From assembly GCA_965219235.1 (NCBI GenBank), contig OZ244721.1, forward strand, positions 744,001 to 808,000: a stretch of 64,000 nucleotides of DNA, in the 5' to 3' direction. Made by a program: the position numbers and the translations under genes. Positions within the stretch are counted from its first letter, which is position 1. Each line of letters starts with the position of its first letter. The notes under the pieces are model-generated. The model did no database searches. It was not told where the DNA came from and saw nothing but the letters and a program-made list of their open reading frames with translations. The DNA comes from CBDHCC01 sp965219235 (GTDB lineage: Bacteria; Pseudomonadota; Alphaproteobacteria; Sphingomonadales; Sphingomonadaceae). Positions 56,791-64,000 of this stretch are shown here, piece after piece.

Positions 56791-59700
56791 CCACCACCGC
56801 GTCGAACGCAGCCTTGCCCTCCTTCGCGGCGGTGCGCTGATACCGCAGAATGGCGGAGCGATTCGCCATGTCCTTCACCGTGCCGTCACGTACCTTGCCC
56901 CGCGCCCACTGTCGCGCGATCCGGTAGGCCGTTGCCGTCTTGCCCGTCCGTCGACCCAAAACCCGCAGCTCCGCCGCCATGACCTCGCCTTGAGCATCGT
57001 TGTGAACCGCCGCCAGCGCCTCCTCCTCGATCGACCCATCGTTGAATGGGTCGCCGTAGCGCTCCGCCATGATCGCGTCGGTGCGCTCCTGAATCAGCGC
57101 CTCGCGCACCGACCGCTTGTCGTCGGCAGCGCGCAGTTCCTTCCGCTTGATCTCAACGCCCATCAGCGCCTCCACCATGTCGCGCGCATCGCCGAACCCA
57201 GCCATCTCCGCCACGTCGTGCGGATAGACGCCGTTCTCGCCATGAATGGGCGGCACCCGTGCTGGCAGGGCCGACGTCGCTTCAGGTCCGAATGCATCGC
57301 GCACCCATCCGCTATTGAGCGTCGTGCCCTTCAACAACCGCAGCGCCTTGAACACAGGCATGGCGTCGACCGATTCCGCTTCCTCCGTCCGAATTGTCGC
57401 GGCCCGTTCCTTGTATTCAGCCGTCACACGCGCCCGGATGGGGGCCATGGCCTTCTTCAGGACAGCATCGTTCGCCTCGCCACGCGCGGCGGTGGACGCG
57501 GCTTGGAGCGCGGCAAACTCGGCTTGCCCCATGCCGGCCTGCGTCGCGTCGGCAAACACCAGATCAAGTGACTGAACCTCAGCCGCGTCAGCAATCTCCT
57601 GATCGGTCGCCATCAGCCGCTGCATGACGCCGCGCACATCGTCGCTGATCGGTGCGTTCAGTCGCGACACCGAGCGATACACGTTCACCAGCCACGACTT
57701 CATCGCCTCAAAAGCACGGCGCAAAGCGGGCGTCGGCGACTTGCCCTCCATGACGAATCGCTCAAAGCCGCGCGCCCACAGTTCGTGTGCCTCGACCGAG
57801 ATCATGCCGTCGTCGACGACACCGTGGCCTTGCGCGTCGAACCAGTCGCGCACCGTCTGCCAATCGGCGGCGAGGGTGTCTGGCGCCCCCTCCGTCGTCG
57901 CATCGAACCGCAGCTCCTCCAAGAACAGGTGCCCGGTTTCGTGAATGAAGGTCGACAGGTCGCGCTGCTTGAACAGTTCGATTGTTGCCGGCCCGGTGGC
58001 AAACCCATCGGCTGGAAACGAGATGCGACCGCGCGGGCCGTCGCCGTAGGATTGATCCAGCCCATCTCCAGCCATCCGCTCAGCCGAGTAGGCGTCCATC
58101 GCGGCCCGGACTTCCTTGCGCGTCGCCTTGTCAGGATCGACCCCGCGCTCGTCCAACAGCGCTCGCAGATCGTCGGCCGCATCCTGTCCGTCGACCTCAG
58201 ACCCTTCGGCGAACCGAGGCGTGCCGTGCAGCTCGTCACGGATCACATCCAGCAAATCGTTCGGCGTCGGGCGCTCCACGAACTCCGGCAGGTAGCCTTG
58301 TTCCCAGGCGCGCATCGCCAAAGCGTCCAGCCCGTTTTCGTTACTCCCCCCCAGCATGGACCCCGTGCCGTCGCCCTGCCTCAGCAGTTTGCGGCGACCG
58401 GGCTTGTCGCGGTGCCAGCGGTCGCCACCCATCGACGCCACGTCGCCGCCGGTATCCGCGATCCCGCCGTTCTTGCTGATCCAGTCCAAGAGCGACGGAC
58501 CTTGCGTCAGCGTGGTCCCGCGCATCCGATCGATGGTGGAGTCGAGCGCGTCGGCATTGCGGATCGCAGCCAGCCGTTCCGGTAGAACCTGGCGCACCGC
58601 CACCGCGTCGAACTCCTGCCCGGTCAAATCCTGCCCCAGACGGTCCGCGCGCGTGGCATAGCGGGCCGTCAGCATCTCCGCCTGCGTGCGAGCCGTGGAC
58701 GGTGTGAAGCCGGCGTCCATCAGCTTCGTGGAGATGCTGTCGTGCAACGCTTCCCGCGCGCCAGGCTCCGCCACGTCGGCGCTGTCCGACAGTTCCGCCA
58801 TCGTCGCCTCAAGGGACGCATCAAACGACCGTGCCTCGGCGGGCGACATTCCACCGGGCGAGAGACGGATATCGTCGCGCACCGCGTCCCACGCGGGAGT
58901 GCCGGCAAGGTCCGTCATCGCATCGGACAGCGCGATCGGCACGTCGCCACCGGACGCCAATCCTTCAGAGACGGCGTCGCGGTAGGAGTCGAACTCGCCC
59001 GCATAGCCGTCCATCTGCATATACGCGGCCACCTTGTCCGCCGGGACGAATAGCGTGTCGGTCGCACTCTCCTCCGTCATCTTGGCGATCAGGTCGGCAT
59101 AGGCGGCCGGGTCGCGCGCCCGCACCTTGGACTCCGCCGCAGCGAACGCCATCCGGTCCAGCGCCGCACCCTCGCCCTGCGCCCTCTGTGACTGCCCAAC
59201 CCGCGCCACCAGCTTGGAACCGGCACTCGCCAGCCGCTCCGCTCCGGTCGTGATCGTGGCGCTCGACCCGGTGCCCACCGCCGTGGCGATCAGCGTCTGA
59301 TACGCCGCCTCCGGTCGTTCACGGATGAACTCGCCCACCGACTTGTCCGGGTTGAGCGTCGCCCACTCGTTCATGTCCTGGAGGAACGTCGCCACCTGCT
59401 CGCCCGGCACTTCCGCCACGAGCTGCTTCATGATCGTTTTGGCCAGCGGTGACTTCGCCACCACGTCGCCCAAAAGCCGCGAGGCCGGTATCTTCTCCGT
59501 CAGATACTCCACCGACCCCTGCATGACGGCATAGTTCATCGCCTTGTCGGGCGAGAGACCCTTGGCGCGCGCCTTCCCGTATTCGTTACCCGCGACCGGC
59601 AGCGCCATCATCCCGGCGGCGGTCTCGGGGTTGCGCGTGGCGAAGCCTACCACCAGCGCGGCCAGGTTCTGAGGCACGGACTCAAAACCGGAATACAGTC

Positions 59701-60351
59701 CCGCCTCAGTCGAGTTGCGCGCCATCGGCCGGGTCGCGTTAGCCTTGGCGTTCTTGCCCGCTGCCAGCCCCGTGTAGGTGGCGCGAATATCGCCGATCAG
59801 AGTCACCAGTGGTGAGCTAATCTTGCGGTCCAGTTTTGCCAGCCCCAGCCGCGACACAAGGCTGTTCGGGTCGTTGTAAGACGCCGCCGTCCCCTCAAGC
59901 TGTTCCAGCAGTCCACCGGCCATGCTGTCCACGCCCGCACCGGCAGACCACAGGCCAGCCTTCAGCGACGAGCCGATGTTCTCCACCTGACGCCACGCTT
60001 CGCCCATTAGGCCAAGGTTCTTGTGGTCGTCCACCGCCACCGCCGCGTTGCGCTTGTCCGCCGCCCACGCACCGATCGGGGGAACATCGACGCCATCGCC
60101 AGAAACCGGGCCGTCTGCTGCTTCGACGCGAATCCGTCCACATCGTTGTCCACGATGGGCGCTGGCAGGCCGATCTGACGCGACACACGATTGGCCGTCG
60201 CCACACGATCCGGCGGCGGACTGGACTGGAGATAGACGGCCAGCTCCGCGTCGCGCTGGCGCTTCAGTTCCTCGCCCAGCCACGTCGTGTTCGCAGCCGG
60301 TGCAGGTGTCGCCGGCTTTGGTGCCAGGAATCGGTCAAGTGCGCTGGGCAT
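56765..60351 (-). pseudogene. gp16-like large internal virion protein, frameshifted and 3'-truncated
   Basis: Podovirus late gene whose product would be ejected into the host with the DNA. The start is the ATG at 60351 (MPSALDRFLAPKPATPAPAA), overlapping the previous gene's stop by 1 nt. The frame runs to FLAMASMFP, then continues one frame over (IGAWAADKRNAAVAVDDHKN) after a run of five C at 60078-60082; one added base would give about 1195 residues. Near residue 800 is TFIHETGHLFLEEL, an HExxH-like zinc protease motif seen in some large phage virion proteins. The end, AAFDAVVARSVYQER, is encoded by junction and host DNA, so the true C-terminus is lost. Slippage or a sequence error could explain the frameshift. 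Confidence 0.75.
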
Positions 60352-62540
60352 CAAAAGCGCCCCATGTTCCGGCGGTAGAAGCCGGTAATCTCCTCCTCCG
60401 TTGGCGCGCGCCCCATCGTGCGCTTGAAGTCCCGCTCAATCCGCCCGCGCACATTGCCCGGCACATCCTCAATGGTCAGATCATAACGCGGCTTGACGCG
60501 GTCCACGGTGCCGGCGGAGAAGCCGAGGATGAAGCGATCCTTCTTCACCACAACCTCTTGCGTGGCACGACCGAAGGCGGCCTTGCTTTCTGCATCGGTC
60601 GGGGCGCGCGTGCCGCCAGTGACACGCTGAAGGTCAGCCATCATCGTGTCGTGCACTGCCAAGAAATCAGCCCGATCCGCCTTCTTGCCCGTCAGCTTCA
60701 TGTCCTCCGTCGCATAAAGGCTGATCGTGGACGACACCGCGCCGGCCAGGTTGACCGACTTGCCAGCGCCAGCCGGTTTGCGCAGCGTCACCTGTTTTTC
60801 CGCCAGCGAGGCAAACTCACCCGGCGTCATCTTGTCCCGATACTGGCGAAGGTCCGTGCCCTTGAATTCCTCAGGGCTGGCAATCGCCATCAGCCTCAGA
60901 CCCAGCGCCGTGTCATTGTCCGCCGCCACCGGCTTGGGCGCGCGGTTGTGCGCCGCCTGCTCGCCCAAGCGGATACGCTGTTCCGGCTTCAGGCTCGCAT
61001 ACCCAGGAATCTGTGAGACGTTCGTGAACCCATCGCCCAGCTTGTCCACCGCGTCCAAGGCGGTCGTGAACAGCTCCTCACTGCGCCGGCTTTCCAGCGT
61101 TTCGTCGCGCCGCACGTAATCGTCGATCCGCCCGCGCGCACGCTCCAGTCGTTCCGGCGTCCACTCCTGATCGGCCGCCACTTGCTCCAATTGCCCGTAG
61201 GCTTGCGCCAGGTCCCACTTGCGCGGTGCCGACGCCACAACGCCCGAAGCCCCCTCCACAGGAGCCTCCCCGCCCGTCCTCGATTGAAACTGACGCACAT
61301 AGTCGCGCGTCTCAGAGGGAACCCCGTTGACCCAATTTGCCCCGTGCTTCCGAATGGCGCTGTCGACCCGACCCATGCCGCAGTTGTACGCCGCCGCCGC
61401 CTTGACGGGGTCGCCGTTGTAGCGGTTCATCAGCTTGCGATAATACGCCTGCCCCAGCGCCCGGTTGTAAGACGTGTCGTTCTCAAAGCGGTTCTTGTCC
61501 CACTTCAGCCCGGCGTCGCGCGCCGCCTCAGGCCCGGTCGCGGGCATGATCTGCATGATGCCCGTCGCGCCCACCGGTGACTTCAGCGCGCGTCCGTTGC
61601 TGCCAAACTGCCTGCCCCGGCTTTCGATATGCTCGATCACCGCGACATGGCTGGCCAGTCCCGGAGCCGTGATCGGCGCGACGGGCGCGCCCGCCACTGA
61701 ACCGCCATCCTCAGTCGCGACCGGGAACGGGATCATCCCCATCGCCAACTTCGCGTCCTCATCCGCCTGGCGAAACTGAATGGCCGGCTTCAGCTTTTCC
61801 TGAAGCGCCTGTTGAGTGCCCCAGTCCATCCCGCCCTTGTGGTCGTTGAAGAACGTCAGCGCATCGTCCAGACGATCCTCCGTCAGCATCCCTTGCGTGA
61901 TCGATCCGAACATCTTGGCGTCGAACGCGCGGATTTCGTTCTGAAGCCGATCCTCACCCCAGCCCTCTTGCTCGCTACGCGCCCCCAATTCCTGCAACGC
62001 AGCGCCACGATAGGCGCCGAACTTCTTCGGATCGCCCGCCGTCAGGATGGCGTCATTGGCCAAGCCGTCGATCCGCGCGGCCGACTGGAGCTTCTCCTCC
62101 GCCTTGATCTGCTGCGACGAGTAGCGGGCCACGCCTTCCAGTTCCTGCCCAAAGCGGCGGTCGAACACCTGGCCCAGCATGGCGCGCTGTCGGTCGTTCC
62201 TCGCCTTGCCCAGCATCTCGGAGCGAAGGTCGGTGAAGCCTTGCTCGACCACCGGCCGATATTCCTGAGCGTTGAAGCCTTCTTGCTTATAGAAGGCGTC
62301 GTCGTTCGTGTAGAGCAGCCCGCGCACGCGATCGGCCGCTTCATTGTCCAGCTTCTTCGCCGCCGCCGTGTCATAGCTGAGTTGCATTTGCTCCTCGACA
62401 TCGGCCGCACTCGCCAATGCCTTGCCAGCCGATTGCAGGCCCTCGCCCAGTCCGTCGCCGAGACGAACCGGCTGGACCGCGCCCACAGGCCGATCGGCCA
62501 AGCGGACCGCGTTGCCTTGACTGACGGGGACCTGTGGCAT
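60351..62540 (-). CDS. gp15-like internal virion protein with lytic transglycosylase domain
   Basis: A 729-residue virion protein. Residues about 297-425 form an SLT domain: catalytic Glu in VAVIEHIESRGRQFG, then SPVGATGIMQIMPATGPEAA and AAAYNCGMGRVDSAI. It would open peptidoglycan during DNA ejection. The long flanking regions are helical and charged, as in T7 gp15/gp16-type proteins. Position after gp14-like and before gp16-like genes matches T7 order, although T7 itself carries the transglycosylase on gp16. Confidence 0.88.
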   Translation of the reverse strand: MPQVPVSQGNAVRLADRPVGAVQPVRLGDGLGEGLQSAGKALASAADVEEQMQLSYDTAAAKKLDNEAADRVRGLLYTNDDAFYKQEGFNAQEYRPVVEQGFTDLRSEMLGKARNDRQRAMLGQVFDRRFGQELEGVARYSSQQIKAEEKLQSAARIDGLANDAILTAGDPKKFGAYRGAALQELGARSEQEGWGEDRLQNEIRAFDAKMFGSITQGMLTEDRLDDALTFFNDHKGGMDWGTQQALQEKLKPAIQFRQADEDAKLAMGMIPFPVATEDGGSVAGAPVAPITAPGLASHVAVIEHIESRGRQFGSNGRALKSPVGATGIMQIMPATGPEAARDAGLKWDKNRFENDTSYNRALGQAYYRKLMNRYNGDPVKAAAAYNCGMGRVDSAIRKHGANWVNGVPSETRDYVRQFQSRTGGEAPVEGASGVVASAPRKWDLAQAYGQLEQVAADQEWTPERLERARGRIDDYVRRDETLESRRSEELFTTALDAVDKLGDGFTNVSQIPGYASLKPEQRIRLGEQAAHNRAPKPVAADNDTALGLRLMAIASPEEFKGTDLRQYRDKMTPGEFASLAEKQVTLRKPAGAGKSVNLAGAVSSTISLYATEDMKLTGKKADRADFLAVHDTMMADLQRVTGGTRAPTDAESKAAFGRATQEVVVKKDRFILGFSAGTVDRVKPRYDLTIEDVPGNVRGRIERDFKRTMGRAPTEEEITGFYRRNMGRF

Positions 62541-62552
62541 TAGCCGGATCCC

Positions 62553-62783
62553 ATGAAGAAAGACGCCTTGATCGTCTGGCTATTCGCGCTGGCCTGTTCG
62601 ATGGCGTGGACAGCCTCAGAAGGCCGCGCCGGCGCATATATGCTGGTGGAGGCGCTACCCGCGTCGCTTTTGTTCGCCGCTACAGGATGGGCAACTCTGT
62701 GGGGGATAAAGGACCGTGAGCGGCGGCTTGCCACTGCCCTCGCCCTGACCGCGTTTCTCCCGATTGCGTTCGCCATCACCTAG
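62553..62783 (+). CDS. small membrane protein on the opposite strand within the virion cluster
   Basis: A 76-residue frame, MKKDALIVWLFALACSMAWT at the start and about three hydrophobic segments, last one LATALALTAFLPIAFAIT. It exactly fills the gap between the gp14- and gp15-like genes but in the opposite direction, as phage cargo (moron) genes often do. The ribosome-binding site is weak. It could be a holin-like or superinfection protein, but nothing proves it. The competing minus frame looks non-protein-like. Confidence 0.5.
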   Translation: MKKDALIVWLFALACSMAWTASEGRAGAYMLVEALPASLLFAATGWATLWGIKDRERRLATALALTAFLPIAFAIT

Positions 62784-63298
62784 CCGCCCACCCCGAGATT
62801 CGGGGCCTTCCTCAGCTTCGTGTATTGTTGAGCGCCGCCAAGGATCGTGCCGCCAATGTCGAACGCGCCCTTGACCAGCGCCGCCCCCGCCGCCTTCTTT
62901 TGAGACCGAGCCTCAGCCTCAAAATTAGCCGCGTTGATCTGAAACCCGCGCGCCTCCCGCGACGTGTTCTCCGCCAGCGTGGCCGAATCCTCTTGCCCAT
63001 ACATGGCCGTATCGCCTACCAGATCGGCCGCAGACCCGAACGATAGGTCGATCCCGTTGGCCGCCAACGCCGCGCGCTGCGCCCCCATCTCCTGCGACAC
63101 CTTTCGGCCTTGCCGCACCTGGTCGACATTGCCCCGCTCCAGCGCGTCGGCGGCAGAACGGTTGGCCTCGTCACGGTTCGCACGGGACTGAGCGGCGGCA
63201 CCCCTCCCTTGGGCATTGGCGACGAGCGCGGAATAGCCCTGCCCGACAGTGGCGACAGCCGTGGCGGCAATCGTCAGAGATACGGGATCGCACATCAT
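62780..63298 (-). CDS. gp14-like internal virion protein
   Basis: A 172-residue protein, the expected size for T7 gp14-type core proteins. The N-terminal MCDPVSLTIAATAVATVGQG is hydrophobic, followed by Ala/Gln/Arg-rich helices (AAQSRANRDEANRSAADAL; MGAQRAALAANGIDLSFGSA) as in many podovirus gp14-like proteins. The start overlaps the gp13-like stop. Gp14 forms part of the ejection channel in T7. Confidence 0.8.
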   Translation of the reverse strand: MMCDPVSLTIAATAVATVGQGYSALVANAQGRGAAAQSRANRDEANRSAADALERGNVDQVRQGRKVSQEMGAQRAALAANGIDLSFGSAADLVGDTAMYGQEDSATLAENTSREARGFQINAANFEAEARSQKKAAGAALVKGAFDIGGTILGGAQQYTKLRKAPNLGVGG

Positions 63299-63753
63299 CC
63301 GGCCTCCATCCGAAAACGTAGGAACGGCACACCACCGACGTCGACCGGATCATCGCCCACGCAGAACCCCCAGCGCCCCAGCAGACGGATAGCCCGCACG
63401 TTCGCAGCCGCCACCATATTCTCCAGCACGGGCAGAGTGCGCGTCATGGCGGCAATCACTTCGGCTCCCTTCACGAGCATGGCGCGACCCTCGCCATAGA
63501 CCGCATCGGTGCCCAGCAGGAACGGACAGCCGACGCCTTCCACCAAGTTGACAGGAACAACGCCCATCATCGCCTCAGGCTTGCCGTCGATCAGCGCGGT
63601 CAGGCTCCACAGTGACTGACGCAGCCCGATCCTCAGCGCCTGCTTCGGATCGTGTCCCACGGCGCGACACTCCAGCACATCGTCCGGGCGCATCCGTCGG
63701 GCGATGCCGCCAATGTGACGCACCTCCGCCGGAACGAGTTCAACGCTCCCCAT
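63295..63753 (-). CDS. gp13-like (DUF2833) phage protein with GNAT-like fold
   Basis: A 152-residue protein. HIGGIARRMRPDDVLECRAV near 13-32 and ALIDGKPEAMMGVVPVNLVE near 52-71 resemble the T7 gp13/DUF2833 family, which has a GNAT-like fold; LLGRWGFCVGD near the end is the usual final strand-helix. It sits between the tail tubular B and gp14-like genes, where T7 gp13 would be. ATG at 63753 overlaps the previous stop region by 14 nt. Confidence 0.82.
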   Translation of the reverse strand: MGSVELVPAEVRHIGGIARRMRPDDVLECRAVGHDPKQALRIGLRQSLWSLTALIDGKPEAMMGVVPVNLVEGVGCPFLLGTDAVYGEGRAMLVKGAEVIAAMTRTLPVLENMVAAANVRAIRLLGRWGFCVGDDPVDVGGVPFLRFRMEAG

Positions 63754-64000
63754 TGGCCTCGATGTAAGCCGCCGTCACAGTCATCGGCAGCGGGTTGTCC
63801 TGGCGCACCACCAGCGTCGTTTCGTAGCGCACGGCCTGTTCCATCTGGACCCGCACAATGCCGTCGAACAGATCGGCCTGAGACCCGAGCGGCTCGTTCT
63901 CTCGAGTGACTACGTCCTCTTGCAGCGCGTCCGTGCGACCGGCCGTCACACCGAGCGACCGCACAAGCGCCAGATGCGCGCGCCCCGTCGTCTGTTTCGT
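63740..64000 (-). CDS. tail tubular protein B (gp12-like), C-terminal part
   Basis: The frame is open from the right edge to a stop at 63740, so this is the 3' end of a longer gene. The visible 86 residues end TTLVVRQDNPLPMTVTAAYI with a short EANGER tail, resembling the C-terminus of podovirus tail tubular protein B (ND-P-LPS-x-x-SAEWE pattern). In T7 the same protein precedes gp13, as here. No start is in the window. Confidence 0.65.
   Translation of the reverse strand, partial: TKQTTGRAHLALVRSLGVTAGRTDALQEDVVTRENEPLGSQADLFDGIVRVQMEQAVRYETTLVVRQDNPLPMTVTAAYIEANGER

Noticed and set aside
62540..62779. Minus-strand 79-codon frame between the gp14- and gp15-like genes
   Set aside because: Ser/Arg-rich with no hydrophobic core or domain; the opposite strand gives a more protein-like membrane sequence.
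1..64000. CRISPR arrays, rRNA genes or insertion sequences
   Set aside because: I saw no regularly spaced direct repeats, no rRNA-like sequence and no transposase gene in the window.

Overview
The window reads as a chromosome segment of a high-GC alphaproteobacterium, most likely a sphingomonad (Sphingomonas or a close relative). This is inferred from gene order (aroA, cmk, rpsA, ihfB with a FYDLN-acid protein and a tRNA-Ala beside aroA), the frequent GTG/TTG starts in 4-nt overlaps, a large TonB-dependent receptor, DUF2794, NrsF and DUF1223 proteins, and several families of interspersed inverted repeats of a kind common in this group. No species can be named from the sequence alone.

Bases 1-12.7 kb: a metallo-hydrolase and a NAD biosynthesis operon (nadA, DUF2254, nadC) converge on a minus-strand block. 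That block holds a DUF4112 protein, a solute-binding lipoprotein whose frame runs through a tRNA-Leu gene, ihfB, rpsA, cmk, a small membrane protein and aroA. A FYDLN-acid protein, tRNA-Ala and a drug/metabolite transporter follow. Bases 12.7-24.7 kb: an archaeal/eukaryal-type prolyl-tRNA synthetase, a small Xre/membrane-protein pair, and then a valine catabolic cluster. The cluster encodes every step from isobutyryl-CoA to propionyl-CoA (acyl-CoA dehydrogenase, enoyl-CoA hydratase, 3-hydroxyisobutyryl-CoA hydrolase, mmsB, mmsA) plus a thiolase.

Bases 24.8-43.2 kb: a secreted M15 peptidase, an LplT-like transporter, a DUF1223 protein beside an ECF sigma factor/NrsF pair, pgsA, cysE, an SDR enzyme, a TonB-dependent receptor, alr, an MHS-family transporter, a Y-family DNA polymerase with a LexA-type box at its start, and modABC with a short ModC. 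Bases 43.4-56.5 kb: a DUF2384/RES toxin-antitoxin operon with a repeated operator motif, then glmS and glmU with an RHH/PIN toxin-antitoxin pair between them. After these come cvpA, a NifU-like protein, a CPA2 antiporter, DUF423, a hidden DUF2256 gene, aroB-aroK, and a short operon ending in xerD.

Bases 56.5-64 kb are foreign. Just after xerD an AT-rich DUF4238-type gene is cut off after about 37 codons. From that point a minus-strand block of podovirus (T7-like) virion genes begins, in the order tail tubular protein B, gp13-like, gp14-like, gp15-like with a transglycosylase domain, gp16-like with an HETGH motif. The last gene is truncated at the junction and carries a frameshift at a run of five C. 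This prophage or remnant runs off the right edge and is the most notable part of the window. I did not find a wholly new system. The strongest leads are the phage junction, the LexA-box polymerase, the two toxin-antitoxin operators, and the lipoprotein gene without a normal start next to tRNA-Leu.
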